The notes under the pieces: model-generated
Told to the model about the DNA's origin: nothing
The model's database searches: none
Seen by the model: only the letters and a program-made list of their open reading frames with translations
In this document: positions 16,402-23,325 of the stretch, piece by piece
Layout of the letters: each line of letters begins with the position of its first letter
Numbering within the stretch: position 1 is the stretch's first letter
Program-made: the position numbers and the translations under genes
From: an uncultured Candidatus Melainabacteria bacterium
GTDB lineage: Bacteria; Cyanobacteriota; Vampirovibrionia; Gastranaerophilales; Gastranaerophilaceae
Reading direction: 5' to 3'
Assembly (NCBI GenBank): GCA_934692665.1
Contig: CAKUUG010000019.1
Span: 1 to 31,792, forward strand
DNA: 31,792 nucleotides

Positions 16402-16447
16402 GTTTTATAAATTTTTGCGAAGTCTAACAGAAAGGAGAAAATTTCAA

Positions 16448-16969
16448 ATGGCAACAAAACAATTTAAAAGTGAAAAAATTGAACATTACAAAAAACAATT
16501 TGAAAACGCTAAAGTTGCTGTAGTTGCAGATTATCGTGGTCTTTCAGTTGAAGAAATTACTGAATTAAGACGTGGTTTGCAAGCTCAAGATGCTGATTTG
16601 ACTGTTACAAAAAACACTCTATGCAAAGTTGCAGCAAAAGGAACTAATTTTGAAGTAATTTCTGAATTAATGACCGGCCCTACTGCTATTGCATTTGGTT
16701 TCGGTGATGAAGTCGCATCAGCTAAAGTTTTAGCAAAATTCATAAAAGAAAACAAAAAAGGAGAAATCCTTGGTGCTGTTTTAGAAGGCAAAGTATTAAA
16801 TGCTGATGAAGCTAAAAAACTTGCTTCTATGCCAGGAAGAGAAGAACTTTACGCAAAAATGCTTGGTTCTATCAATTCACCTGCAAGCGGCATAGTTTAT
16901 GGTATCAATGGCGTTATGTCTGCTCTTGTTAGAGCAATTAATGCTGTTAAAGAACAAAAAGAAGCATAA
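16448..16969 (+). CDS. rplJ: 50S ribosomal protein uL10
   Basis: The 173-residue protein is the stalk base that anchors L7/L12 dimers to the large subunit. Family motifs are AKVAVVADYRGLSVEEITELRR, DLTVTKNTLCKVAA, TGPTAIAFGF and GREELYAKMLGSINSPASG, followed by the C-terminal helix that binds L7/L12. The ATG is preceded by AAAGGAG at good spacing. In-frame sequence upstream of it is the structured leader, not coding. It is the first gene of a two-gene operon with rplL, behind the L10 leader and attenuator-like hairpin. Confidence 0.97.
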   Translation: MATKQFKSEKIEHYKKQFENAKVAVVADYRGLSVEEITELRRGLQAQDADLTVTKNTLCKVAAKGTNFEVISELMTGPTAIAFGFGDEVASAKVLAKFIKENKKGEILGAVLEGKVLNADEAKKLASMPGREELYAKMLGSINSPASGIVYGINGVMSALVRAINAVKEQKEA

Positions 16970-17013
16970 ACTAAAACTCTGTAATACACAAAAAATTATG
17001 AAAGGTATACAAA

Positions 17014-17388
17014 ATGTCTAACGTAGAAACAATTTTAGAATCAATTGAAAAATTAACATTATTAGAAGCTGCTGAATTAGTAAAAGCTATGGAAGAAAAA
17101 TTCGGCGTTTCTGCTGCTGCTCCTGTTGCAGTTGCTGCTGCTCCAGCTGCTGCTGGCGAAGCTGCTAGTGATGCTCCATCAGAAGTAAGTGTTATCTTAG
17201 CTTCTGCTGGTGCTAACAAAATCCCAGTATTAAAAGTAGTTCGTGAAATCACTGGTTTGGGCTTAAAAGAAGCTAAAGATTTAGTTGATGGCGCTCCAAA
17301 ACCTGTTAAAGAAAACGTAAAACCTGAAGAAGCTAAAGAAATCAAAGCTAAATTAGAAGAAGCAGGTGCTACTGTTGAAATTAAATAG
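17014..17388 (+). CDS. rplL: 50S ribosomal protein bL12 (L7/L12)
   Basis: The 124-residue protein has the standard three parts: the N-terminal dimerisation helices (VETILESIEKLTLLEAAELVKAMEEKFGV), an Ala/Pro/Val-rich hinge (about residues 32-52) and the C-terminal factor-binding domain with KIPVLKVVREITGLGLKEAKDLVD. It recruits and activates translational GTPases. It lies 44 nt downstream of rplJ with its own GAAAGG ribosome binding site, fitting its higher stoichiometry. A 15-bp terminator ends the operon; rpoB does not follow, unlike the common bacterial order. Confidence 0.98.
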   Translation: MSNVETILESIEKLTLLEAAELVKAMEEKFGVSAAAPVAVAAAPAAAGEAASDAPSEVSVILASAGANKIPVLKVVREITGLGLKEAKDLVDGAPKPVKENVKPEEAKEIKAKLEEAGATVEIK

Positions 17389-17413
17389 TTAATTTCTATT
17401 TTAATAAACAACT

Positions 17414-17448
17414 AAAATCTACCATCTTAATCAAGATGGTAGATTTTT
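17414..17448 (+). terminator. Intrinsic terminator of the rplJL operon
   Basis: A 15-bp stem (17414-17428 with 17433-17447) and a 4-nt AATC loop are followed by T residues. This is one of the strongest hairpins in the window. Confidence 0.92.
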
Positions 17449-17483
17449 ATGATAGATTTTATTTTATCAAACTTGAATTTAAT

Positions 17484-17511
17484 TATAAAAAAATGGGGAA
17501 AATTTCCCCAA
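17484..17511 (-). terminator. Intrinsic terminator of the pseudopilin gene
   Basis: On the minus strand TGGGGAAA and TTTCCCCA (17510-17494) form a tight hairpin, followed by ATTTTTTT. It lies 23 nt after the stop of the minus-strand gene. Confidence 0.85.
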
Positions 17512-17533
17512 GCGAATTTAAAATAATATAAAA

Positions 17534-18736
17534 TTAGTCAGCATTCCTGATGCAAAATACCGATAAAGCCATACCATCTGGCCTAGTTGGATTACTTGTA
17601 ATACTTCCATCATTATTAATAGCAGCAATACCGTCACTTCCCCAGACGATATTCGGATAACAAATATATCCAGGGCCTCCTGTCACGTTTCTGTTCGGTC
17701 CATAACTACAAGCTGTTATATAAGAGCTTTTAGAAAAATTTATGTGACTTTGATACGATTTCATTGCTGTCGTTAACATTTCCATAGTTGCCAATCTATC
17801 GCCATGTTTTGCACAAATAGTTTGTGCAGCTGATTTTGTACAATGGTATGAACCCCAACAACAACTTTCAGCTGAACAATAACTTCCTTTTGAAGTACAA
17901 GTCGCACCTCCACTACAGCTTCTTCTATCTGTACTCATGCAAACATCTGCTTCTGAAATATAAAAGTAACCAACACTACAAGGGTTTATACAGGAAGTTA
18001 CATAGGAATTGTTAACAACTTTTCCGATGAGCTTGTACCCAATTGCACAATTAGTGCAGCTTCCATTTTCTTTGTTACAATTTGCACAATTTGGGGTTTT
18101 TGAAGAACAGCTCGTCTTTATCCCTCCATTGCTATAGTAACCTGATTCACAAGGCGTACAAGAAATAGCTCCACTTACAGAATATGTTCCACTAGGACAA
18201 GGGGAACAAGCAGCACTTGATGTTGCAGCTGTCACTGAAGAATAAGTACCACCAGGACAAGGTGTACAAGAACTTCTCGCACCGTCGCCCTGTCCAAAAG
18301 TTCCTGCAGGGCAGGCGATTTTTATGTTATTTGTGCAATAATAACCGGCAGGACACAAATTACATTGATTATTTTCTAGATAATAACCACTTTTGCAAGA
18401 AGTGCATTTTCCAAAATCTTGACAAGAAGTACAATTCACATCAATTTCTGAACATGGCTTGCATGTGCAAGTATCGACATCTTTGTAAGTTGAATTTAGG
18501 CATTGTTTTGAACAAATATAACATTTTTTTGTTCCTTGGCAAAGCGAACAATCTGACGAAAAAGTACCAGAACAATCACTTGTAAGTTTAGTAACAGAAC
18601 TTACGACATTAACTGTTCTTTTTGTTTTCTTTGTTAATACAGGCGTAAAAGCTGCAAGAATTGAAGATACAATAACAAGAGATATCATAACTTCTACCAA
18701 AGAAAAAGCACAAACGAATTTTAGAAATTTTTTCAT
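17534..18736 (-). CDS. Type IV pseudopilin-like protein with cysteine-rich GCC2/GCC3-like repeats
   Basis: The 400-residue protein starts with a type IV prepilin leader: MKKFLKFVCA, then FSLVEVMISLVIVSSILAA with Phe+1 and Glu+5 after the probable cleavage site (Ala instead of the usual Gly at -1). The body contains about 42 cysteines. Residues ~55-260 consist of repeats such as CPAGTFGQG, CTPCPGGTYSS, CSPCPSGTYSVSGAISC and CTPCESGYYSNGG, resembling GCC2/GCC3 (ephrin-receptor-like) and furin-like repeats of eukaryotic surface proteins. The last ~100 residues (CAKHGDRLATMEML ... ALSVFCIRN) look like a separate disulfide-bonded, perhaps lectin-like domain, which is tentative. I chose the ATG with GAGGA upstream; the GTG 15 nt earlier lies before that site. 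It is probably a surface adhesin or minor pilin tip protein. No pilus assembly gene is nearby. Confidence 0.8.
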   Translation of the reverse strand: MKKFLKFVCAFSLVEVMISLVIVSSILAAFTPVLTKKTKRTVNVVSSVTKLTSDCSGTFSSDCSLCQGTKKCYICSKQCLNSTYKDVDTCTCKPCSEIDVNCTSCQDFGKCTSCKSGYYLENNQCNLCPAGYYCTNNIKIACPAGTFGQGDGARSSCTPCPGGTYSSVTAATSSAACSPCPSGTYSVSGAISCTPCESGYYSNGGIKTSCSSKTPNCANCNKENGSCTNCAIGYKLIGKVVNNSYVTSCINPCSVGYFYISEADVCMSTDRRSCSGGATCTSKGSYCSAESCCWGSYHCTKSAAQTICAKHGDRLATMEMLTTAMKSYQSHINFSKSSYITACSYGPNRNVTGGPGYICYPNIVWGSDGIAAINNDGSITSNPTRPDGMALSVFCIRNAD

Positions 18737-18796
18737 ATCAATTTTCCTCACAAATTAAATTCAAAACAATTACCATACTTGCAATTTTTAAAAACG

Positions 18797-18857
18797 ATAA
18801 AGTGCAGTTTAAAAACTTTTTAAAAATTAATTTAAAAAGCAAAAAACTGCACTTTAT
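18797..18857. repeat. Long imperfect hairpin (14-bp outer, 9-bp inner stem)
   Basis: ATAAAGTGCAGTTT (18797-18810) is perfectly inverted at 18844-18857. Inside, CTTTTTAAA (18816-18824) pairs with TTTAAAAAG (18831-18839). It lies in the 370-bp region between the divergent pseudopilin and amidase genes, 60 bp upstream of the pseudopilin ATG, with a T-run following on the minus strand. It could be a leader attenuator, a small RNA terminator or a decayed mobile element end. Confidence 0.8.
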
Positions 18858-18905
18858 ATATTGAACAAAGATAAAAAATTCTAATTTCTTTTTAAATTTT
18901 GTGCA

Positions 18906-18949
18906 ACAAAACATATATATATATATATATTGAACGGCTTATGTTTTGT
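18906..18949. repeat. Inverted repeat around an (AT)9 tract
   Basis: ACAAAACATA (18906-18915) is inverted as TATGTTTTGT (18940-18949), with an uninterrupted (AT)9 at 18913-18930 in the loop. No coding sequence overlaps it. The AT tract is itself prone to slippage and cruciform formation. Confidence 0.75.
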
Positions 18950-19105
18950 ATTAGGTTTTTAAGAAATATTTTGTTCATAATATATTGATTTGTTAAAAGT
19001 ATTATTCCACAATGTTTAGAAAATGTAAATAAAATTTCAGTAATCTGATTTAGATAAAAATAAAAACTTGATGTTAAAATAGTAAAAAGTAAAAGAGGAA
19101 TTGTT

Positions 19106-21115
19106 TTGTTTTTTTATAAAATAATAGTAATAATATTCTTTTTTGTTGCATTTTTTTTGCAAAATGCATCTTATGGAGCAAATTTTAGAGTTCTTGATTT
19201 AGTATTAGACAATTCCGATAAAACCGTATTAATTAGAGGCAGTGGGGATTTTAGAGATAAAGATACTTCTCTTTATGTTCCTATACCAACTTCCAATCCT
19301 ACATCAGTCAATCTGATAAACAATCTAACAACATTTACATTATCAAATCCTGCTCGTTATATTATTGATATTCCAAATTCCACACTTCCAAACGGAAGCA
19401 GATACTACAAAGTAAAAAATTCAAAAGTAATACAAAAAATTGATTTAATTCAACAAGACACAAATATCACAAGAATTGTGTTTTCTTTGTTCAATCAAAA
19501 AGATTTAGCAAATTTTAAAACGTATTCAGATGGAATAAATGTTATCGTAAAATACAACAACCAACTTGTTTCAAATGCAATTCAACACAAATTCTACACA
19601 ACAAACGGCGACAGTGACAAAAATTCTGTTGCACAAAACACAGCAGGCGATATTGTTTTTAATAGCAACAACTATACTTTAGAAATAATACCAAAATTGC
19701 AAAACAAATACTATTTGAGCCTCGTTAGTCAAAATTCCAGCGGGTTGATTTTGAGAGGTATTGGAGAGTTGTCTTTACAAAAAATAAATTATTTTAATAA
19801 CAACACAAAAGCAGAAATAATTCTAGACAGTGCAAATTTAATTCCAAATCTGGAAAACAAAACATATAGCATTCCAAACATAAACAAAAATTCCAACACG
19901 ACTCTTACAATAAATCAATTATCAAACAAAAAAATAAAATTAACACTGCTTGGAGAAAGTTTGAGAGATTATAGAATAGTAATTTCTCCAGACAATCAAA
20001 GTCTATACATTTCCCATAGAAGCAATGTCTTAAACACCTCTTTTGCACTGAACAATGCAAAAATCACTTCTTATAATTTATCCAAAAATTCCAACGGTTA
20101 TTATATTTTGGATTTAAAATTTGACAAATCAGTCGCTTATGATGTTTTTGAATTGAATAACAATTTTTATTTAGATATAAACAATTTGCCTGATTTTAAT
20201 GAAACATATTTTAAACAAGTATTAAAAAATACTGATTTAAATATACAAACAATGAAAATTTCACCCAACAAAACAAGATACATTATCCCAATTAAAGAAT
20301 TAAATTTTGCTTATGCAAATGTAGAAAGCAATTCCAAATCAATAAAATTGTGTTTTAAAGAAAAACCAAAAGAAATAAAGGAAGAAACAATAATCGCTTC
20401 AAACTCTACAGAAAACAAAACAGAAGTGCCTATCGCTTCGAATACAAAATTTGAAAAAGATGAGGCAAAATCAGGCAACATCAATGTTGTTTATATACCA
20501 AAAGAAGACGATACAAAAATAATCTACAAAGAACCAAAAAAGAAAAAAGAAACGAAAATATCATCTCTAAAAAAAGTTGTACTTGACCCCGGACACGGAG
20601 GTACGGATTCCGGTGCAATAGGCGGAGGTGTTGTACAAGAAAAAAATCTCAATCTGGAAGTTGCTAAAATGGTTGAAGAAAAATTAAAGAAAAAAAATGT
20701 AAAAGTATATATGACAAGAGATAAAGATGAATTTATTTCATTAGAAAACAGAACTATTTTTTCAAACGAAATATCACCTGACATCTATGTTTCAATCCAT
20801 GCTAATTCTACTGTACAAAATGTGACTTATGGTCTTGAAACACATTACTATAAAGACGACAGTTTGGAGCTTGCAAATACAATTCATAGTGCATTTGCTT
20901 CAGAAAGAAACCTTAAAATCTGGAACACAAAAAACAGAGGCGTGATAAAATCTCGTTTTTATGTTATAAATCATACAGAAGCACCTGCTGTTTTAGTCGA
21001 GATGGGTTTTATTTCAAACAAAATAGAAAGAGAAAAACTCACCACAAGACAGCGACAAGAGGAAATTGCGACTTCCATTGCAAATGGAATTTTAGAATAC
21101 TTGAAGGTAAAATAA
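19106..21115 (+). CDS. N-acetylmuramoyl-L-alanine amidase with AMIN domains (AmiC-like)
   Basis: The 669-residue exported enzyme cleaves the amide bond between MurNAc and the stem peptide, usually during cell separation. A signal peptide (IIVIIFFFVAFFLQNASYGA) is followed by an AMIN domain (about 27-160) that targets peptidoglycan, one or two more beta-rich AMIN-like segments (about 190-430), a charged linker, and the zinc Amidase_3 domain from about residue 490. Expected ligands are present: His497 in DPGHGG, Glu512 in QEKNL, His565 in SIHAN, and catalytic Glu632 in VEMGF. I accept the TTG start because AGAGGA lies 6-7 nt upstream and it gives a proper signal peptide. The stop overlaps the murI start (TAATG), so the two peptidoglycan genes are coupled. 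Confidence 0.92.
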   Translation: MFFYKIIVIIFFFVAFFLQNASYGANFRVLDLVLDNSDKTVLIRGSGDFRDKDTSLYVPIPTSNPTSVNLINNLTTFTLSNPARYIIDIPNSTLPNGSRYYKVKNSKVIQKIDLIQQDTNITRIVFSLFNQKDLANFKTYSDGINVIVKYNNQLVSNAIQHKFYTTNGDSDKNSVAQNTAGDIVFNSNNYTLEIIPKLQNKYYLSLVSQNSSGLILRGIGELSLQKINYFNNNTKAEIILDSANLIPNLENKTYSIPNINKNSNTTLTINQLSNKKIKLTLLGESLRDYRIVISPDNQSLYISHRSNVLNTSFALNNAKITSYNLSKNSNGYYILDLKFDKSVAYDVFELNNNFYLDINNLPDFNETYFKQVLKNTDLNIQTMKISPNKTRYIIPIKELNFAYANVESNSKSIKLCFKEKPKEIKEETIIASNSTENKTEVPIASNTKFEKDEAKSGNINVVYIPKEDDTKIIYKEPKKKKETKISSLKKVVLDPGHGGTDSGAIGGGVVQEKNLNLEVAKMVEEKLKKKNVKVYMTRDKDEFISLENRTIFSNEISPDIYVSIHANSTVQNVTYGLETHYYKDDSLELANTIHSAFASERNLKIWNTKNRGVIKSRFYVINHTEAPAVLVEMGFISNKIEREKLTTRQRQEEIATSIANGILEYLKVK

Positions 21116-21885
21116 TGAAAGAATATATAGGAGTTTTAGATAGCGGGGTCGGGGGCTTAAGCGTTTTGTCCGAATTGCATAAACTTATGCCAAACCAAGA
21201 CTACATCTACTTTGGTGACACAAAGAATATTCCTTATGGAACAAAAAGCCAAGAAGAAATCTACACTTTTACAAAAAATATTCTTAACTTTTTTATGACA
21301 AAAAACGTAAAAAACGTAGTCTTTGCCTGTAATACAACTTCAGCTGTAGCGTATGAACAATTAAAAAAAGATTTTGAAAACAAGCTAAAAATATTTCCCT
21401 TAATTCAAACTGTTGCAAAATCAATACAAGAGGATTTGTCTGATGGTGACACGGTTGCAATTTTGGCTACTCGTGCAACAATAAATTCAAACAAATACAC
21501 AGAAGAAATCAAAAAATACAACAAAAACCTAAATATCATAGGAATAGACTGTACAGGTTTTGTGGAAATTGTAGAAAATCGCCTATACGAAGACAAAAAC
21601 TCATTAGAATTGATAAAATCAAAATTAGCTTTAGCAAAAGATTCAAAAAGAATTGTTTTAGGCTGTACACATTATCCGTATTTGGTTGATATTTTTAAAA
21701 CAATTCTCAATAAAGATTACTTTAATCCTGCAATTTGCTTGTCTAAAATCGTAAAAGAAAGCATCAATCAAACAAAGAAGGAAGGAAGTGTCGAGTTTTA
21801 TGTTTCAAAAAATCCTGACAACTTTAAACAAAGCGGAAAGATGTTTTTTGACATAAAAAACGAAGTAAAGTTAGCTGATATTTAA
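21115..21885 (+). CDS. murI: Glutamate racemase
   Basis: MurI converts L- to D-glutamate for the peptidoglycan stem peptide by a two-cysteine, cofactor-free mechanism. The 256-residue protein starts with GVLDSGVGGLSVL, has YFGDTKNIPYGTKS, the first catalytic cysteine in FACNTTSA and the second in LGCTHYPYL. All expected motifs and the usual length are present. A GAAGG site precedes the ATG, which shares one base with the amidase stop. Its 3' end overlaps the convergent BadF-type gene by 15 nt, with no terminator between them. Confidence 0.97.
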   Translation: MKEYIGVLDSGVGGLSVLSELHKLMPNQDYIYFGDTKNIPYGTKSQEEIYTFTKNILNFFMTKNVKNVVFACNTTSAVAYEQLKKDFENKLKIFPLIQTVAKSIQEDLSDGDTVAILATRATINSNKYTEEIKKYNKNLNIIGIDCTGFVEIVENRLYEDKNSLELIKSKLALAKDSKRIVLGCTHYPYLVDIFKTILNKDYFNPAICLSKIVKESINQTKKEGSVEFYVSKNPDNFKQSGKMFFDIKNEVKLADI

Positions 21886-22539
21886 TTTTTCCATTTCATA
21901 TAATCCATCAACCAAAACAAATCTGCCTAAAGAAACAACTTCACAGTAATTAGACAAACTTTCAATAAAACAATTGTTTTCACAAAATCCACCCGAAATG
22001 CAAATTTTTTGAGGATTTTTTGCAAAATTAAAAGCATTGAATGCTATTCCATGGACAAATTTTGAAATAGCAATTTTAGGTTCAATTCCGCCTGCAACGT
22101 CATCCATTATTTTTTCCAGACCAAAAATGCCACATGTTATAGCATATTTTTCTTTTGTAAATGACAATTCCTTGCAATCTACATTATAAAATTTCAAAAG
22201 CATTTCGATTGTTGCCCCTGTTGCAGAAGCACACGCATTATTCCAGTCCATGTCTTGGAATTTTTTGTTTTTATATTTTATATATTTAATATCACGAGAA
22301 CCCAAATCCAATACAACAAAATCATCTTCTAAGTGTTTTTTTGCACCATAAGCTAAAGAAACAACTTCATTTTCATAAATACCTTTTGTTTTTTCCAAAC
22401 TATGACCTGTGCATTTATTGTATTTTAAATTCTTTTTTTTTAATTCAGAAGTTTTTATAATCGAATAGTCTTTGGTTTCGTTTTCAATTTTTAAAATTTT
22501 TGTCCACGTTGTTCCGGCATCAATAAAAATTTTGTTCAT
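21871..22539 (-). CDS. BadF/BadG/BcrA/HgdC-type ATPase (2-hydroxyacyl-CoA dehydratase activator-like)
   Basis: The 222-residue ASKHA-fold protein has phosphate-1 IDAGTTWTKIL, phosphate-2 VVLDLGSRDIKYI and the adenosine motif ISGGFCENN. Activators of this family form a homodimer holding one [4Fe-4S] cluster and inject electrons into 2-hydroxyacyl-CoA dehydratases using ATP. The two cluster cysteines are represented by Cys103 in NNACASATGA and Cys136 in AITCGIFGLE. It is somewhat short compared with the ~260-residue activators. No dehydratase gene is in the window; the related DUF2229 protein is at 4426-5463. A near-consensus promoter lies directly upstream. It may be a member with a different electron acceptor. 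Confidence 0.82.
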   Translation of the reverse strand: MNKIFIDAGTTWTKILKIENETKDYSIIKTSELKKKNLKYNKCTGHSLEKTKGIYENEVVSLAYGAKKHLEDDFVVLDLGSRDIKYIKYKNKKFQDMDWNNACASATGATIEMLLKFYNVDCKELSFTKEKYAITCGIFGLEKIMDDVAGGIEPKIAISKFVHGIAFNAFNFAKNPQKICISGGFCENNCFIESLSNYCEVVSLGRFVLVDGLYEMEKLNIS

Positions 22540-22547
22540 AATATTCT

Positions 22548-22576
22548 ATTGTAGCAAAGGAAAAATATTTTTACAA
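22548..22576 (-). promoter_or_regulatory. Candidate promoter of the BadF-type ATPase gene
   Basis: On the minus strand TTGTAA (22576-22571) and TACAAT (22553-22548) are exactly 17 bp apart, with TGC in the extended -10 position. The predicted transcript starts within 2-3 nt of the ATG at 22539, which lacks a ribosome binding site. Confidence 0.55.
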
Positions 22577-22607
22577 TTTGCATTATTTTTTTAAAGATAG
22601 TAAAATC

Positions 22608-23297
22608 ATGGTAGATAGAAAAGTTACGGTAGAAAAGTTGCAGTCCAAATTAAAAGATTATATTGATATAATTCAAAAAGTTGCAAAAGTTGAGTACAAA
22701 AGAATCCCATCTCATATGTTGGATTGTGAAGAGCTGGTTTCAATAGGGATTATCGCTTTGCAAGCACTCTTTAAAAACAAGACAGATGAACAAATAAAGA
22801 ATTACAACTCTTCATATATTGCAACGGCTGTTCGTTGGGCCATTAGAAATGAGTTGAGAAACCGCTACAAATGGTATACTCTAAAACGCAAAAAAGAAGA
22901 AGAATCGGCAATTGAAGAAGAATATACAGACCAATCAGCACTGGATATTACCCCGACAAAAGTCAGAGAAGCTGTATATGAAACAATTTTGTCCATTGAT
23001 TCTATTATGGCAAACAGCTCAGACAACGATTCTCCATTTGATTTTATAAAAGACACATCAGCAACACCTGATGAAAAAGCGGAAATTTCAGAACTAAGCA
23101 AATTAATAAAAGAAGCGATTGCAAAGCTACCACAAAAAGATAGAACAATTGTAGAGTATAGATTTTATAGAAATATGCAAGTAAAACAAATCGCTGCAAT
23201 GGTGGGACTATCCAGTTCTCGTGTAACAAGAATCATACAAGCATCATTAAATGATGTAAAGGGTTATTTGCAAAAACGAGGCTTAACAAGTTATTAA
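22608..23297 (+). CDS. RNA polymerase sigma-70 family factor (paralogue B)
   Basis: The 229-residue protein is a paralogue of the factor at 15459-16088. Region 2 reads DCEELVSIGIIALQAL and SYIATAVRWAIRNELRNRYK; region 4 reads LPQKDRTIVEYRFYRNMQVK with the helix-turn-helix IAAMVGLSSSRVTRIIQASL. The acidic linker between regions (EEEESAIEEEYTDQ-like) differs strongly from the paralogue. I chose the ATG at 22608, which aligns with the other copy; a TTG 30 nt earlier is unlikely. It heads a run of five same-strand genes, with malQ following after 28 nt, and may control carbohydrate storage or envelope functions. That last link is only inferred from position. Confidence 0.82.
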   Translation: MVDRKVTVEKLQSKLKDYIDIIQKVAKVEYKRIPSHMLDCEELVSIGIIALQALFKNKTDEQIKNYNSSYIATAVRWAIRNELRNRYKWYTLKRKKEEESAIEEEYTDQSALDITPTKVREAVYETILSIDSIMANSSDNDSPFDFIKDTSATPDEKAEISELSKLIKEAIAKLPQKDRTIVEYRFYRNMQVKQIAAMVGLSSSRVTRIIQASLNDVKGYLQKRGLTSY

Positions 23298-23325
23298 TAA
23301 ATTATTTTTTAAGGGAGAGAGGATA

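Noticed and set aside
18736..18751. GTG at 18751 as start of the pseudopilin
   Set aside because: The ribosome binding site GAGGA overlaps this region and is correctly spaced for the ATG at 18736, which also gives the normal short prepilin leader.
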